From positions 1-64,000 of the forward strand of contig JAPLFH010000049.1 of assembly GCA_026390815.1 (NCBI GenBank): a stretch of DNA of 64,000 bases, in the 5' to 3' direction. A program made the position numbers and the translations under genes. The notes below the pieces were generated by a model. The model worked only from the letters and a program-made list of their open reading frames with translations, ran no database searches and was not told the DNA's origin. The DNA comes from Ignavibacteriales bacterium. GTDB lineage: Bacteria > Bacteroidota > Ignavibacteria > Ignavibacteriales > SURF-24. Positions 8,364-17,224 of this stretch are shown here, one piece after another (the first letter of the stretch is position 1; every line of letters begins with the position of its first letter).

Positions 8364-11300
8364 TTATTTGCCCGGCAAGCTAAATGTAAATTTACTTCCT
8401 TCATTTTCTTTGCTTTCTACATGTATACTACCGTTATGTTTTTCCACAAATTCCTTACATAGTAGTAGACCTAAACCGGTGCTTTCCTCTCCTTCAGTTC
8501 CTATTCGTCCTACCTTTTCTTCCATCTTAAATAATTTATTACATAGGTCCAAAGACATTCCAATTCCACTGTCCGTTACTGATATTTCAACAGTATTGTT
8601 TTCTGTTTGATTTGATCGGACAACTATTTTACCACCTTGCTTTGTGAACTTAACGGCATTTGATAAAAGGTTTCGTAAAATAGTATTTAGCATTGCTTCA
8701 TCTGCATAAACTTTTTGATTCAACGGAATTTCAGATATTATATCAATCCCTTTTTGCTCTCCTCTTTTAATTATAAGATCAATATTCTGAGTAACTATTT
8801 CTGATAAAACAATTTCGACCGGATTAAAGCTTACCGCATCTTGCTGCATACGAGCCCATTCCAATAAATTTAACAAGAGTTTATAAAGGTTATTTGCTGA
8901 GTTATTCATTCCTTTAGTTAAATTAGATAATTCTGTAAGTGAAAATCGTGTTATGTCATCAGCCATTAATTGTGTTATTCCAATAAATCCCTGAAATGGA
9001 CTTCTCAAATCGTGAGCGATGATGGAGAAAAATTTATCTTTTGTAGCATTAAGTTCCTGAAGTTGATTGTTCTGCTGTTGAATAATTAATTCATTTTGCT
9101 TGCGTTCGGTAATATCTCGTTCTATAAACAAAATATTTTCTGGATTGCCATTTGAATCAAGCAAAACTGTAGAATTCACATCGATATAAAATCGGCTATT
9201 ATCTTTTTTTATAGCCAGATATTCTTTAAGCTTATTATCGTTTTCACCTGCAATCAGTTTGTGAATGTTATCAAGCAATATTTTGTGGTTAGAAGGATCA
9301 ATAAAATCAAGCACTGATTTTCCAATAAATTCCTCTTTTAGTTCGATGGAGTAGCCATACATTTCTGCTAATTTATCAGACATTAGCTGCATCTTTCCGT
9401 CCAGCGATATCATACCTATTCCATCAGGTGAAGCTGATATAATAGCTTCCAATTTTTGGTTACTTTTTTGCAAAGCCTCTTCTGCTATTTTGCGTTCGGT
9501 AATATCACGTTCAACATACAAGATGCTTTTGGGGTTGCCGGCGGAATCAAACAAAATCCTTGCATTTACATCAATATTGAACCTGCTATTATCATTTTTT
9601 ATTGCCAAATACTCAGTAAGTTTTTTGTCGTTTGTGCCGGAAAGTAACTTGCGGATATTGTCCTTTAACAAGTTGTGATCTGCTGGATCAATAAAATCAA
9701 ATATTGGTTTATCTATAAACTGATCTTTTTGCTCAAAAGAATAGCCATGCATTTTCACTAATTTTTCGGAGATAAGTTGTATCTTTCCATCCAAAGATGC
9801 CATTCCAATACCATCCGGTGAGACTGATATAATGGCTTCCCATTTTTGGTTGCTTTGTTGCAAAGCTTCTTCAGTCAGTTTACGTTCGGTGCTGTCACGT
9901 TCAACAAAAAGAATACTTAATGGATTTCCTTCGGAATCATTTAAAACTGTATAATTAATTTCAATATAAAATCGGGTATTATCTTTTTTAACAGCCAGAT
10001 ATTCTTTTATTTTATAGTCGCTTTCACCCGTAAGTAATTTGCTGATATTATCCTGCAACATTTTATGATTCGATGGATCGATAAAATCTAAAGCTGATTT
10101 TCCAATCAGTTCATTTTTATCTTCGATAGAATAACCATGCATTTTAAATAATTTATCAGAAAAAAATTGCATTTTTCCATCTATCGATATCATTCCTATA
10201 CCATCAGGTGAAGCAGATATAATAGCTTCCAATTTTTGGTTGCTTTGCTGCAAAGCTTCTTCGGCAAGTTTTCTTTCAGTAATGTCAGTTAAAAAGTTTA
10301 GAGTAGCTGGGGATCCTTCCCAATCGATCAACACTGCATTCATATAAACCCAACGGGTATTCCCTTCTTTGTTCAGCAATCGGAAAATGTAATAGCTGGG
10401 AACATATTCACCGCGTAATCTTTTCAGATGATTTTCGACTACCAGGGTACGATCGTCCGGATGGATAAACAGTTGAAAAGGTGTGGTTTCAATTTCCGTT
10501 TCTGAATAACCCGTCATGGTTCTGGTCATCGGATTAGTAAGCCGGACCATTCCCCCTTGTACTACAACTATTGCTTCATTTGCGCGATCAACAACCTGAT
10601 GATATTTTTGCTCGCTTTCCCTTTGCGCCTCTGCTGTTTGTTTATGCTCTACAATTTCTCTTGTTAGTATTTCATTTGTTTGTTTCAAATTATCGTTTGC
10701 TTCAGAAAGTTGTTTCGTTCGTTCAACAACCAACTCTTCCAGGAACTGATTTCGATCTACCAGTTCTTTCATAGGATAAATTTCTCCATCCCGAACCAGG
10801 TGGTAGGGAATGGATATACTACTGTGCGAAATTTTCCAACCATTAGTTTCCTTGCAAAAAATAAGCACCAGGCGCGCTATCTCCCGTGAAAGGATTTCGT
10901 CCTTTATTGGTAATTGAATTGTGAAGAAACTGGTAGCTACTGCAATTGTTTCTGATAATGATTGGATGGACAGATCCTTTAGTTCGATATGAATTGGATC
11001 CTTGACCTGGGCAAAGTCCTGGCGGGTAATTGCAATCCATTCTGCTTTATCTTTTACTAAAAAATCTCCACCCCCGGTAAAGCCGGAAAAGTTATCACTG
11101 AAATATGTTGTAAGGTTATCATCGCGTGAGGAATACATCTGCAGGTAATTATCAAACAGTTGCCGGATGTTTTGTTCGTCCTGCAACTTCATTGTGTCGT
11201 TTATGGAATCGCAAGAATGTTGGTACTTCGTAATGGAATTTTCAAGCTCAAATTTTAACTTTATTTGTTCTTTGATATCTTTTTCATATTTAGATTTCAG

Positions 11301-11372
11301 TATAGCATTCTCTTGTTTTAGTGTGTTTAATTCCAGTAAAAGTGCTTCTTTAGTTTTAGAACTCTTTTTCAT
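8364..11372 (-). CDS. Cytoplasmic multi-PAS sensor histidine kinase with SnoaL-like domain
   Basis: Hybrid-free histidine kinase of 1002 residues without membrane segments. Order: coiled coil (1-60), SnoaL/DUF4440-like cone domain (about 62-195), coiled coil, one PAS with PAC (about 255-375), three near-identical PAS/PAC repeats (about 368-757), HisKA with the phospho-accepting His787 in AHDLRSP, and HATPase_c with the N-box (NLLSNAVKF), G1 (DSGIGM) and G2 (TGLGLLLC). Each of the three repeats occupies exactly 390 bases. There is no receiver domain and no response regulator gene adjacent. It follows a paralogous kinase after 22 bases, and both begin with the same LNTLKQENA heptad segment. The signal is unknown; the SnoaL fold can bind small ligands. 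Confidence 0.9.
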   Translation of the reverse strand: MKKSSKTKEALLLELNTLKQENAILKSKYEKDIKEQIKLKFELENSITKYQHSCDSINDTMKLQDEQNIRQLFDNYLQMYSSRDDNLTTYFSDNFSGFTGGGDFLVKDKAEWIAITRQDFAQVKDPIHIELKDLSIQSLSETIAVATSFFTIQLPIKDEILSREIARLVLIFCKETNGWKISHSSISIPYHLVRDGEIYPMKELVDRNQFLEELVVERTKQLSEANDNLKQTNEILTREIVEHKQTAEAQRESEQKYHQVVDRANEAIVVVQGGMVRLTNPMTRTMTGYSETEIETTPFQLFIHPDDRTLVVENHLKRLRGEYVPSYYIFRLLNKEGNTRWVYMNAVLIDWEGSPATLNFLTDITERKLAEEALQQSNQKLEAIISASPDGIGMISIDGKMQFFSDKLFKMHGYSIEDKNELIGKSALDFIDPSNHKMLQDNISKLLTGESDYKIKEYLAVKKDNTRFYIEINYTVLNDSEGNPLSILFVERDSTERKLTEEALQQSNQKWEAIISVSPDGIGMASLDGKIQLISEKLVKMHGYSFEQKDQFIDKPIFDFIDPADHNLLKDNIRKLLSGTNDKKLTEYLAIKNDNSRFNIDVNARILFDSAGNPKSILYVERDITERKIAEEALQKSNQKLEAIISASPDGIGMISLDGKMQLMSDKLAEMYGYSIELKEEFIGKSVLDFIDPSNHKILLDNIHKLIAGENDNKLKEYLAIKKDNSRFYIDVNSTVLLDSNGNPENILFIERDITERKQNELIIQQQNNQLQELNATKDKFFSIIAHDLRSPFQGFIGITQLMADDITRFSLTELSNLTKGMNNSANNLYKLLLNLLEWARMQQDAVSFNPVEIVLSEIVTQNIDLIIKRGEQKGIDIISEIPLNQKVYADEAMLNTILRNLLSNAVKFTKQGGKIVVRSNQTENNTVEISVTDSGIGMSLDLCNKLFKMEEKVGRIGTEGEESTGLGLLLCKEFVEKHNGSIHVESKENEGSKFTFSLPGK
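9101..10270 (-). repeat. Three tandem 390-bp repeats encoding PAS/PAC domains
   Basis: The same junction word, related to tgcgttcggt (end of PAC, TERK), recurs at 9101, 9491, 9881 and, more diverged, 10271, giving a period of exactly 390 bases or 130 codons. The three units encode PAS/PAC modules sharing SPDGIGM, the FIDPxxH core and DxTERK ends. The exact period without indels suggests recent duplication or continuing homogenisation. Such direct repeats allow copy-number change by recombination without breaking the frame. Confidence 0.85.
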
Positions 11373-11394
11373 AATCTATTTACTTGTCATTCAA

Positions 11395-14300
11395 CTAAAT
11401 TGGTTTTTGAAGTGTAAAATAAAATGTACTGCCTAAATTTTCTTTACTCTCAACCCAAATCTTTCCATCATGTTTTTCTACAAATTCTTTGCACAGTAAT
11501 AAACCTAATCCAGTACTCAATTCACCTTCAGTACCTTTTGAACTTACCTGTTCACCAACTATAAAGAGTCTATTTAAATCTTTGTTTGATATTCCAATAC
11601 CAGTATCACTAACCGATATTTCTATGATTTCGTTTTCACTGTATTTGGCATTTACTGTTATTGTTCCATCTTTTTTTGTGAATTTTACCGCATTGGAAAT
11701 AAGATTTCTTAGAACCGTGTTAATCATTTTTTCATCAGCTAAAACATTTATAGAATCTTCAACTTGATTGATAATTTTTATCCCTTTTTGTTTAGCGCGC
11801 TCCATATTAGTAGAGATATTTTGAGAAGCCATTGCAGATAAGTTTTGTTTTTGTAAATTGAAATTCATTTTTCCCCGTTGCATTATAGCCCAGTCCAGTA
11901 AATTTTCCAACAATTTATAAAGATTAACGGCAGATTCATTTAAAGCACTACTAAATTCTGCAATTTCGGATATGGTAAAATCTTTGCTTTCAGTTGCCAT
12001 TATCTTAGTCATGTTTAAAAAACCATTGAATGGACTTTTTAAATCGTGAGCAATTATTGAAAAGAATTTATCTTTTTCGGCATTCGAGGTTTTTAATTCT
12101 TCAATGTATTTACTCATTTGCAATTCTGCAAGCTTCCTTTCTGTAATTTCTCTGCCCAAACCAACGATACCAATTATGTTTCCTTCATTATCTAGCAAAG
12201 GCACTTTAGATGTTAAATTCCATCTGGTTGCACCAGATACATCATCCATAGGTTCTTCCCGATTGATTAGAGGTTTACCGGATTTGATTACCGCTTGTTC
12301 GTCAGAGTGGAATTGTGATGCTAACTCGTAAGGTAAAAAGTCAAAGTCCGTTTTGCCAACAATTTCATCCGGATTTGTTATTCCCATACGAGTTACTAAT
12401 GCCTTATTACAAATAATAAACTTGCCATTTGTATCTTTTGCATAAATACGATCTGGAATATTTTCTATTAACGTATTAAGGAGATTTCGCTCTCTTGCCA
12501 ATCTTTCAACATAGTTCTTTCTCTCTGTTATATCTCTAAAAACACTAAGTACTACTTTTTTGCTTCCTTCAAATTCCATATAGGCGTTTGTCACTTCAAA
12601 CCAAACTTTTCGGTCATCCCATAAATGAAGCTCTCTTTCAAACTTAGGTTCAATTTTATTTTCCAAAAATCGAAGTTTAAAAGCCACCATTTTAGAATTC
12701 TTTTCATTGAGATCAGAAATTTCATTTATACTTTTATGAAACAAAACTGAAAGATGTGATCCTTCTAACTGGTCCCTTGTAAGTCCAATCATATTACAAA
12801 AAGCATCATTAACTAAAAGGATCTTACCATCCTGATCCATGATTCTCATTCCATCAAGAGAAACATTCCAAACTGTTCGGAACTGTTCATTATATTTTTG
12901 AATTTCTCTTTCTGCACGTTTCCGATCTGTTATATCACGTCCTATTCCGGCAATGCCAATAATATTTCCTTTTTCATCTTTCAAAGGTAGTTTAGAAGTG
13001 AGTAACCAGCGCTGATTACCATTCTCATCAATAACATATTCTTCTTTGTTAAGGACTGGTTTGCCAGATTGCATTACTAATTGATCGTCTGCTATGAATT
13101 TTTCTGCCAGTTCTTTTGGGTAAAACGCAAAGTCATCCTTACCCAAAACTTCGGTTTCTGATTTTGCTCCCAGATAATGTAAATCTGTTAGGTTGGCAAG
13201 TGTTTTACGGCAAGCAAGGTCTTTGGAATAAATTGAATCGGGAATATTATCAACTAGTGTACGTAATAGTAATCGTTCGTTTTGTAAAGCCTGCTCAGCC
13301 CGTTTTCTCTTAGTGATATCATGGAATGACCATACCCGCCCGATTGAGGAATCATTCATTATAAAAGGAGCTGAAAATCTTTCAAATATACGTCCGTCCT
13401 TAAAATGAAGTATATCCAAATCTTCATCAGGCGAATTGTAGAGTTGACGGATTTTAGAAATAAATTCTTCTGTGTCTACTAACTGGTCCATTATAAAATT
13501 CAATAAAATATTATCATCCCCGGAATCAATTATTGATTTAGGAATTTGCCAAAGTTCAGCAAATCTATTGTTGGTTTTGATAACCTTTCCTATACTATCA
13601 ACTGCAAGAATTCCATCAGCAGTTGATTCAAGAATAACATTCAATTTAACATCGCTTTCTCTAAGCGCTTCTTCGGCTTGTTTACGTTCAATAGCAAAAG
13701 CAATTTGACTACCCACCGATTCAAGAAATTGAAGATCACGTTGGTTGTATATATCTTCCTTTTCGTAGTGTTGAAGAACTAAAACACCGATAGTTCTGGA
13801 AGGAGTTTTTAATGGTACACCAATCCAGGATGGAGAATTTGTTCCAACTAATTCAACCTCATTTCTTTCTACAAGCTGGTCAAATAATTCTTGTGAAAGC
13901 AATAAAGGTTTACCTATGCTGAATACATGTGAGGTACAACTTTTACGCATCGCTATTGGTTCTGGGGTTGTATCGAATTTATCTACAAAAAAGGGAAAAC
14001 TAAAAAGTCCTGTGTTTTGTTCATGCAATGCAACAAAACAATTTTCCGCATATATTACTTTTTTTAGAGATTGGTGCATCAATTCAAGTAAATCATGCAG
14101 ATTGTTAGTAGTTGTAATTCCTTGTGTAATCTCATATAATACATTGCGTTCTTCTTCTGTCCGCTTACGTTCGGTGGCATCACGTACTATTGCCTGAATC
14201 ATTACATTGTCCTCAATGTAAATCCGGTTGAGACTCACCTCAGCGTCAAATGGTGTTCCATCCAATTTTATATGCTTCCAATCAAACGATTGAGGTATAC

Positions 14301-14658
14301 CGGAAAGAGCCGCATTTATTTTTTCAAGTGCTTTTTCTTTTGAATCTCTTCCATCTGGTTGGTTTGGAGGAGAGAACTCGTATGGTTTTCGATTTAGAAT
14401 ATCTTCTCTTCGGCATTGAAACAATTGTTCAGTTTTAAAATTACAGTCAATAAAAGAATCATCCTTCATTAGAAAGATAGCATCATTGGCGTTCTCAAAC
14501 AGGGCTCTAAATTTCCCTTCACTTCGTTGGATAAACTCTTCTACCCGCTTGCGTTCGGTTATATCATTTTCAAACGCGGTTTTTAAAGCAGCATTCTCTT
14601 GTTTAAGAGTATTCAATTCTTGTAAAAGTTCGTCTTTAGTTTTATTAATCTTTTTCAT
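11395..14658 (-). CDS. Cytoplasmic PAS/GAF multi-sensor histidine kinase
   Basis: Histidine kinase of 1087 residues, without membrane segments. Order: coiled coil (1-40), PAS1 (about 43-165), GAF (about 170-325, ending [14 protein letters not shown]), PAS2 (335-455), PAS3 (460-590), PAS4 (595-715), PAS5 (720-845), HisKA with His871 in AHDLKSP, and HATPase_c with [15 protein letters not shown] and [11 protein letters not shown]3 and PAS5 resemble each other ([16 protein letters not shown]), pointing to internal duplication. It is a paralogue of the downstream kinase at 8364-11372: similar start, similar catalytic core and similar junction sequence. The pair may respond to redox or small-molecule signals, but no cofactor-binding signature is evident. 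No response regulator lies nearby. Confidence 0.9.
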   Translation of the reverse strand: MKKINKTKDELLQELNTLKQENAALKTAFENDITERKRVEEFIQRSEGKFRALFENANDAIFLMKDDSFIDCNFKTEQLFQCRREDILNRKPYEFSPPNQPDGRDSKEKALEKINAALSGIPQSFDWKHIKLDGTPFDAEVSLNRIYIEDNVMIQAIVRDATERKRTEEERNVLYEITQGITTTNNLHDLLELMHQSLKKVIYAENCFVALHEQNTGLFSFPFFVDKFDTTPEPIAMRKSCTSHVFSIGKPLLLSQELFDQLVERNEVELVGTNSPSWIGVPLKTPSRTIGVLVLQHYEKEDIYNQRDLQFLESVGSQIAFAIERKQAEEALRESDVKLNVILESTADGILAVDSIGKVIKTNNRFAELWQIPKSIIDSGDDNILLNFIMDQLVDTEEFISKIRQLYNSPDEDLDILHFKDGRIFERFSAPFIMNDSSIGRVWSFHDITKRKRAEQALQNERLLLRTLVDNIPDSIYSKDLACRKTLANLTDLHYLGAKSETEVLGKDDFAFYPKELAEKFIADDQLVMQSGKPVLNKEEYVIDENGNQRWLLTSKLPLKDEKGNIIGIAGIGRDITDRKRAEREIQKYNEQFRTVWNVSLDGMRIMDQDGKILLVNDAFCNMIGLTRDQLEGSHLSVLFHKSINEISDLNEKNSKMVAFKLRFLENKIEPKFERELHLWDDRKVWFEVTNAYMEFEGSKKVVLSVFRDITERKNYVERLARERNLLNTLIENIPDRIYAKDTNGKFIICNKALVTRMGITNPDEIVGKTDFDFLPYELASQFHSDEQAVIKSGKPLINREEPMDDVSGATRWNLTSKVPLLDNEGNIIGIVGLGREITERKLAELQMSKYIEELKTSNAEKDKFFSIIAHDLKSPFNGFLNMTKIMATESKDFTISEIAEFSSALNESAVNLYKLLENLLDWAIMQRGKMNFNLQKQNLSAMASQNISTNMERAKQKGIKIINQVEDSINVLADEKMINTVLRNLISNAVKFTKKDGTITVNAKYSENEIIEISVSDTGIGISNKDLNRLFIVGEQVSSKGTEGELSTGLGLLLCKEFVEKHDGKIWVESKENLGSTFYFTLQKPI

Positions 14659-14681
14659 AGTCTATTTAGTCTTCTTGTATT

Positions 14682-14868
14682 TCATTTGATTTTTGACAAA
14701 GTAAAAAGCAATACGTTAATTACATTCTCTTTGTTTTCTATCCCTGTTTTCCATTGATGTTTTTTGATGAATTCTTAACAGAGTAATAAACAATTAGGAA
14801 TTCTTTCGCATGTTGTATTTTGGAACAACTGTTAAATTCTAAACTTACCAGGTTCGTCAAATTCATTG
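14682..14868 (-). pseudogene. Decayed C-terminal end of a third histidine kinase
   Basis: Read on the minus strand, this piece matches the last part of the HATPase domain of the two intact kinases. In one frame it reads CLLLC, then a TAA where the intact genes have a Lys codon, then EFIKKHQ, ENKENV and LLFTLSKI, ending at a TGA at 14682. The intact copies have [17 protein letters not shown] and FTL at the same spacing. Upstream homology continues with an indel to about 14868 (the segment matching the G-E-Q-V-S coding sequence). The remnant lies 23 bases before the start of the kinase at 14658, almost the same gap as between the two intact genes, and the junction sequences resemble each other. 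It is a dead end of a former three-gene tandem array. Confidence 0.8.
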
Positions 14869-15128
14869 CAACGCAATATAAAATTAAGTATGGGAAATAT
14901 AATTTTTTATTTCCTTGGGGGCTTTCCATTCAAGTTGAAAGCACCCATAAATTAGTCGCTATTTTATCGGGAAGATACCTTATTAAATGAGAAAAGAAAA
15001 GTGCAAACATTTAACATTAAATTGAAATATTTGGACGAAAACGTTTACTAACTTAGAAACGAAATTATTTTCTATTAAATAAACATCAAGTATTCTGCGG
15101 GATTAATAAAAAGTACAGGTAAGCCAAA
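14869..15128. other. AT-rich spacer upstream of the kinase array
   Basis: Between the kinase remnant and the end of the ABC-F gene I see no reading frame with coding character and no strong hairpin. It may carry the promoter of the kinase array, unless transcription enters from the ABC-F gene, which lies on the same strand. Confidence 0.4.
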
Positions 15129-17078
15129 TTACAATTGAAAAGTTTTTTCTATCTTTTCTAATTCTTCGGTTAGAACTGTCCATTTGTTCAAATAATTGTC
15201 CAGTTCTTTCTTGTTAACAACATACTCTGCATTCTTCTCTTTTGCTAATGCAGGATTGGAAAAAACTTCAGTTTCACCTAATTCCTTTTCCAACTTTGCT
15301 TTCTGTACTTCCAGCCGGGCAATTTCTTTTTCAATTATTTCAATTTCCTTAATTAAATGTTTGGTAGCAATATATTTTTGCTGCCGTTGTTCAGCTTCAA
15401 TTCTTTTTTGATCTTTACGATTACTTCCACTGCTTGCGGTTTTTTGATTTAATGCTTCGTTCTTTTCTTGTTCAGCAATTTCTTTTTTCTTCTCAAGGTA
15501 ATATTCAATACCGCCATGGAAAAGCTGGAAATAATTTCTTCTAATTTCAAGAACCTTATTAACAATCGGCTGTAAAAAATCAACATCGTGCGAAACTAAA
15601 ATCAGTGTTCCCTTAAAATCAACGAGCGCTTTTTGCAAAACTAATTTTGATGTATAATCCAGATGGTTAGTTGGTTCATCAAGAACAATCAGGTTTGCTT
15701 TTGTTAAAAGAATTTTTGCAAGTGCCACACGGCTTTTCTCTCCACCGGAAAGTACTTCAACTTTCTTAAAAACATCATCACCGGTAAACAGGAAAGAGCC
15801 AAGTATTGAACGAAGCTGCCCGATAGTTTTATTCTTGGCAATATCTTCCACCGACTGAATGATATCCAGCGAAGGATCTAAATTATCAGCAACTTCCTGT
15901 GCGTAGTATGATATAATTGCGTTATGCCCAACAATTTTTTTACCACCGTCAACTTCAATTTTTTCAGCAATAATTTTTGCCAGTGTTGTTTTACCAGCAC
16001 CATTCGGACCAACAAAAGCAATCTTATCACCCCTATCGATTTTAAAGTTGATTCCATCAAATACAATATTATCTTCAAAAGCTTTTTTTATTCCGATTAA
16101 TTCCATTGGAACAACACCGCTTGGTGGCGGCTCAGGAAATTTTAAATGGATTCCAGCTTCAGAATCGGGGAGCTCTATCAACTCAACTTTATCAAGCTGT
16201 TTTATTCTGCTTTGAACTTGTTTTGCTTTTGTGGATTTGTATCTGAATCTTTCTATAAATCTTTCTGTTTCTTTAATTTTTTTTTGCTGAACTACAAATT
16301 TATTTTCTAATTGCTCGTCTCTTTCAACTTTGAATTTAAGGTATGCATCATAATTTCCATTAAAGGAATTAACTTTATGAAGAAACATTTCGAGAGTTTT
16401 TTCTGTAACAGAATTTACAAAATGTCTGTCGTGAGAAATAATAACCAACGCACCTTCATAACCTTTCAGGTAAGAGATAAGCCATTCCAATGAGTCAAGA
16501 TCAAGGTGATTCGTCGGTTCATCAAGCAGAAGAATATTATGGTTTGAGAGAAGCAGTTTGGCAAGTGCAATTCTCATCTGCCAGCCTCCGGAAAATTCAT
16601 TAGTTAATTTCAAAAATTCTTTTTCGGTAAAGCCAAGACCAATTAAAACTTTTTCAATTTCAGAATCAATTCCATAAAAGCCAATTTCTTCCTTTCTATG
16701 ATGAATTGCTCCAAACTGGTAAATCAAATCATCGCGCTCTTCTTCCGTTATTGAAGTGTTCAGCAATTCAGTAATTTCATCTTCGCGCTTTTGTAAATCA
16801 TTTATAGAAACAAGCGATGATTTAACTTCTTCAAATAGTGGTTTACCGGTATGAGTTACAATTTCCTGTGGAAGGTACCCAATCGTAATTCCTTTTTGTT
16901 TTAATACTTTTCCTGTTTCAGGCTCCTGCGATCCAAAAATAATTTTAAGAAGTGTAGTTTTACCAGAACCATTGGCTCCTACCAACGCTAATTTATCTTT
17001 TGAGTTGATTTTGAGACTTACATCTTTGAAAAGATACTCGCCGGTAAATTGTACGGAGATGTTTATTAGATCGATCAT
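15129..17078 (-). CDS. ABC-F family ATPase (Uup/YheS-like)
   Basis: Soluble protein of 649 residues with two ABC ATPase domains and no membrane part, the ABC-F plan. Domain 1 has Walker A GANGSGKTT (about 35), signature FSGGWQMR and LLDEPTNHLD; domain 2 has GPNGAGKTT, LSGGEKSR and VLDEPTNHLD. The linker between them contains the charged ERFRYKSTKAKQVQSR segment that reaches the ribosome in this family. A lysine/glutamate-rich coiled coil of about 90 residues closes the protein, as in Uup and YheS. ABC-F proteins act on ribosomes (translation-factor roles, sometimes antibiotic protection) or in DNA branch handling (Uup). The precise subfamily cannot be fixed by eye; nothing suggests a resistance island. 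Confidence 0.9.
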   Translation of the reverse strand: MIDLINISVQFTGEYLFKDVSLKINSKDKLALVGANGSGKTTLLKIIFGSQEPETGKVLKQKGITIGYLPQEIVTHTGKPLFEEVKSSLVSINDLQKREDEITELLNTSITEEERDDLIYQFGAIHHRKEEIGFYGIDSEIEKVLIGLGFTEKEFLKLTNEFSGGWQMRIALAKLLLSNHNILLLDEPTNHLDLDSLEWLISYLKGYEGALVIISHDRHFVNSVTEKTLEMFLHKVNSFNGNYDAYLKFKVERDEQLENKFVVQQKKIKETERFIERFRYKSTKAKQVQSRIKQLDKVELIELPDSEAGIHLKFPEPPPSGVVPMELIGIKKAFEDNIVFDGINFKIDRGDKIAFVGPNGAGKTTLAKIIAEKIEVDGGKKIVGHNAIISYYAQEVADNLDPSLDIIQSVEDIAKNKTIGQLRSILGSFLFTGDDVFKKVEVLSGGEKSRVALAKILLTKANLIVLDEPTNHLDYTSKLVLQKALVDFKGTLILVSHDVDFLQPIVNKVLEIRRNYFQLFHGGIEYYLEKKKEIAEQEKNEALNQKTASSGSNRKDQKRIEAEQRQQKYIATKHLIKEIEIIEKEIARLEVQKAKLEKELGETEVFSNPALAKEKNAEYVVNKKELDNYLNKWTVLTEELEKIEKTFQL

Positions 17079-17224
17079 TTTTTTGCGGGTCAGAATTAGT
17101 AGTTTAGAAATACGGAAATATAGAATGCCGGAATAATTATGACCAGGTAATTAAAATCTATTGTCGTATTTCTTTGTTTTTTTATTAAAAACATCAGCTC
17201 ATCATTACTGCATTTTTTTAGAAA

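Noticed and set aside
14738-14929. Minus-strand reading frame of 63 codons next to the kinase array
   Set aside because: It is the wrong frame of a decayed histidine kinase end; the homologous residues are read in another frame with a stop inside.
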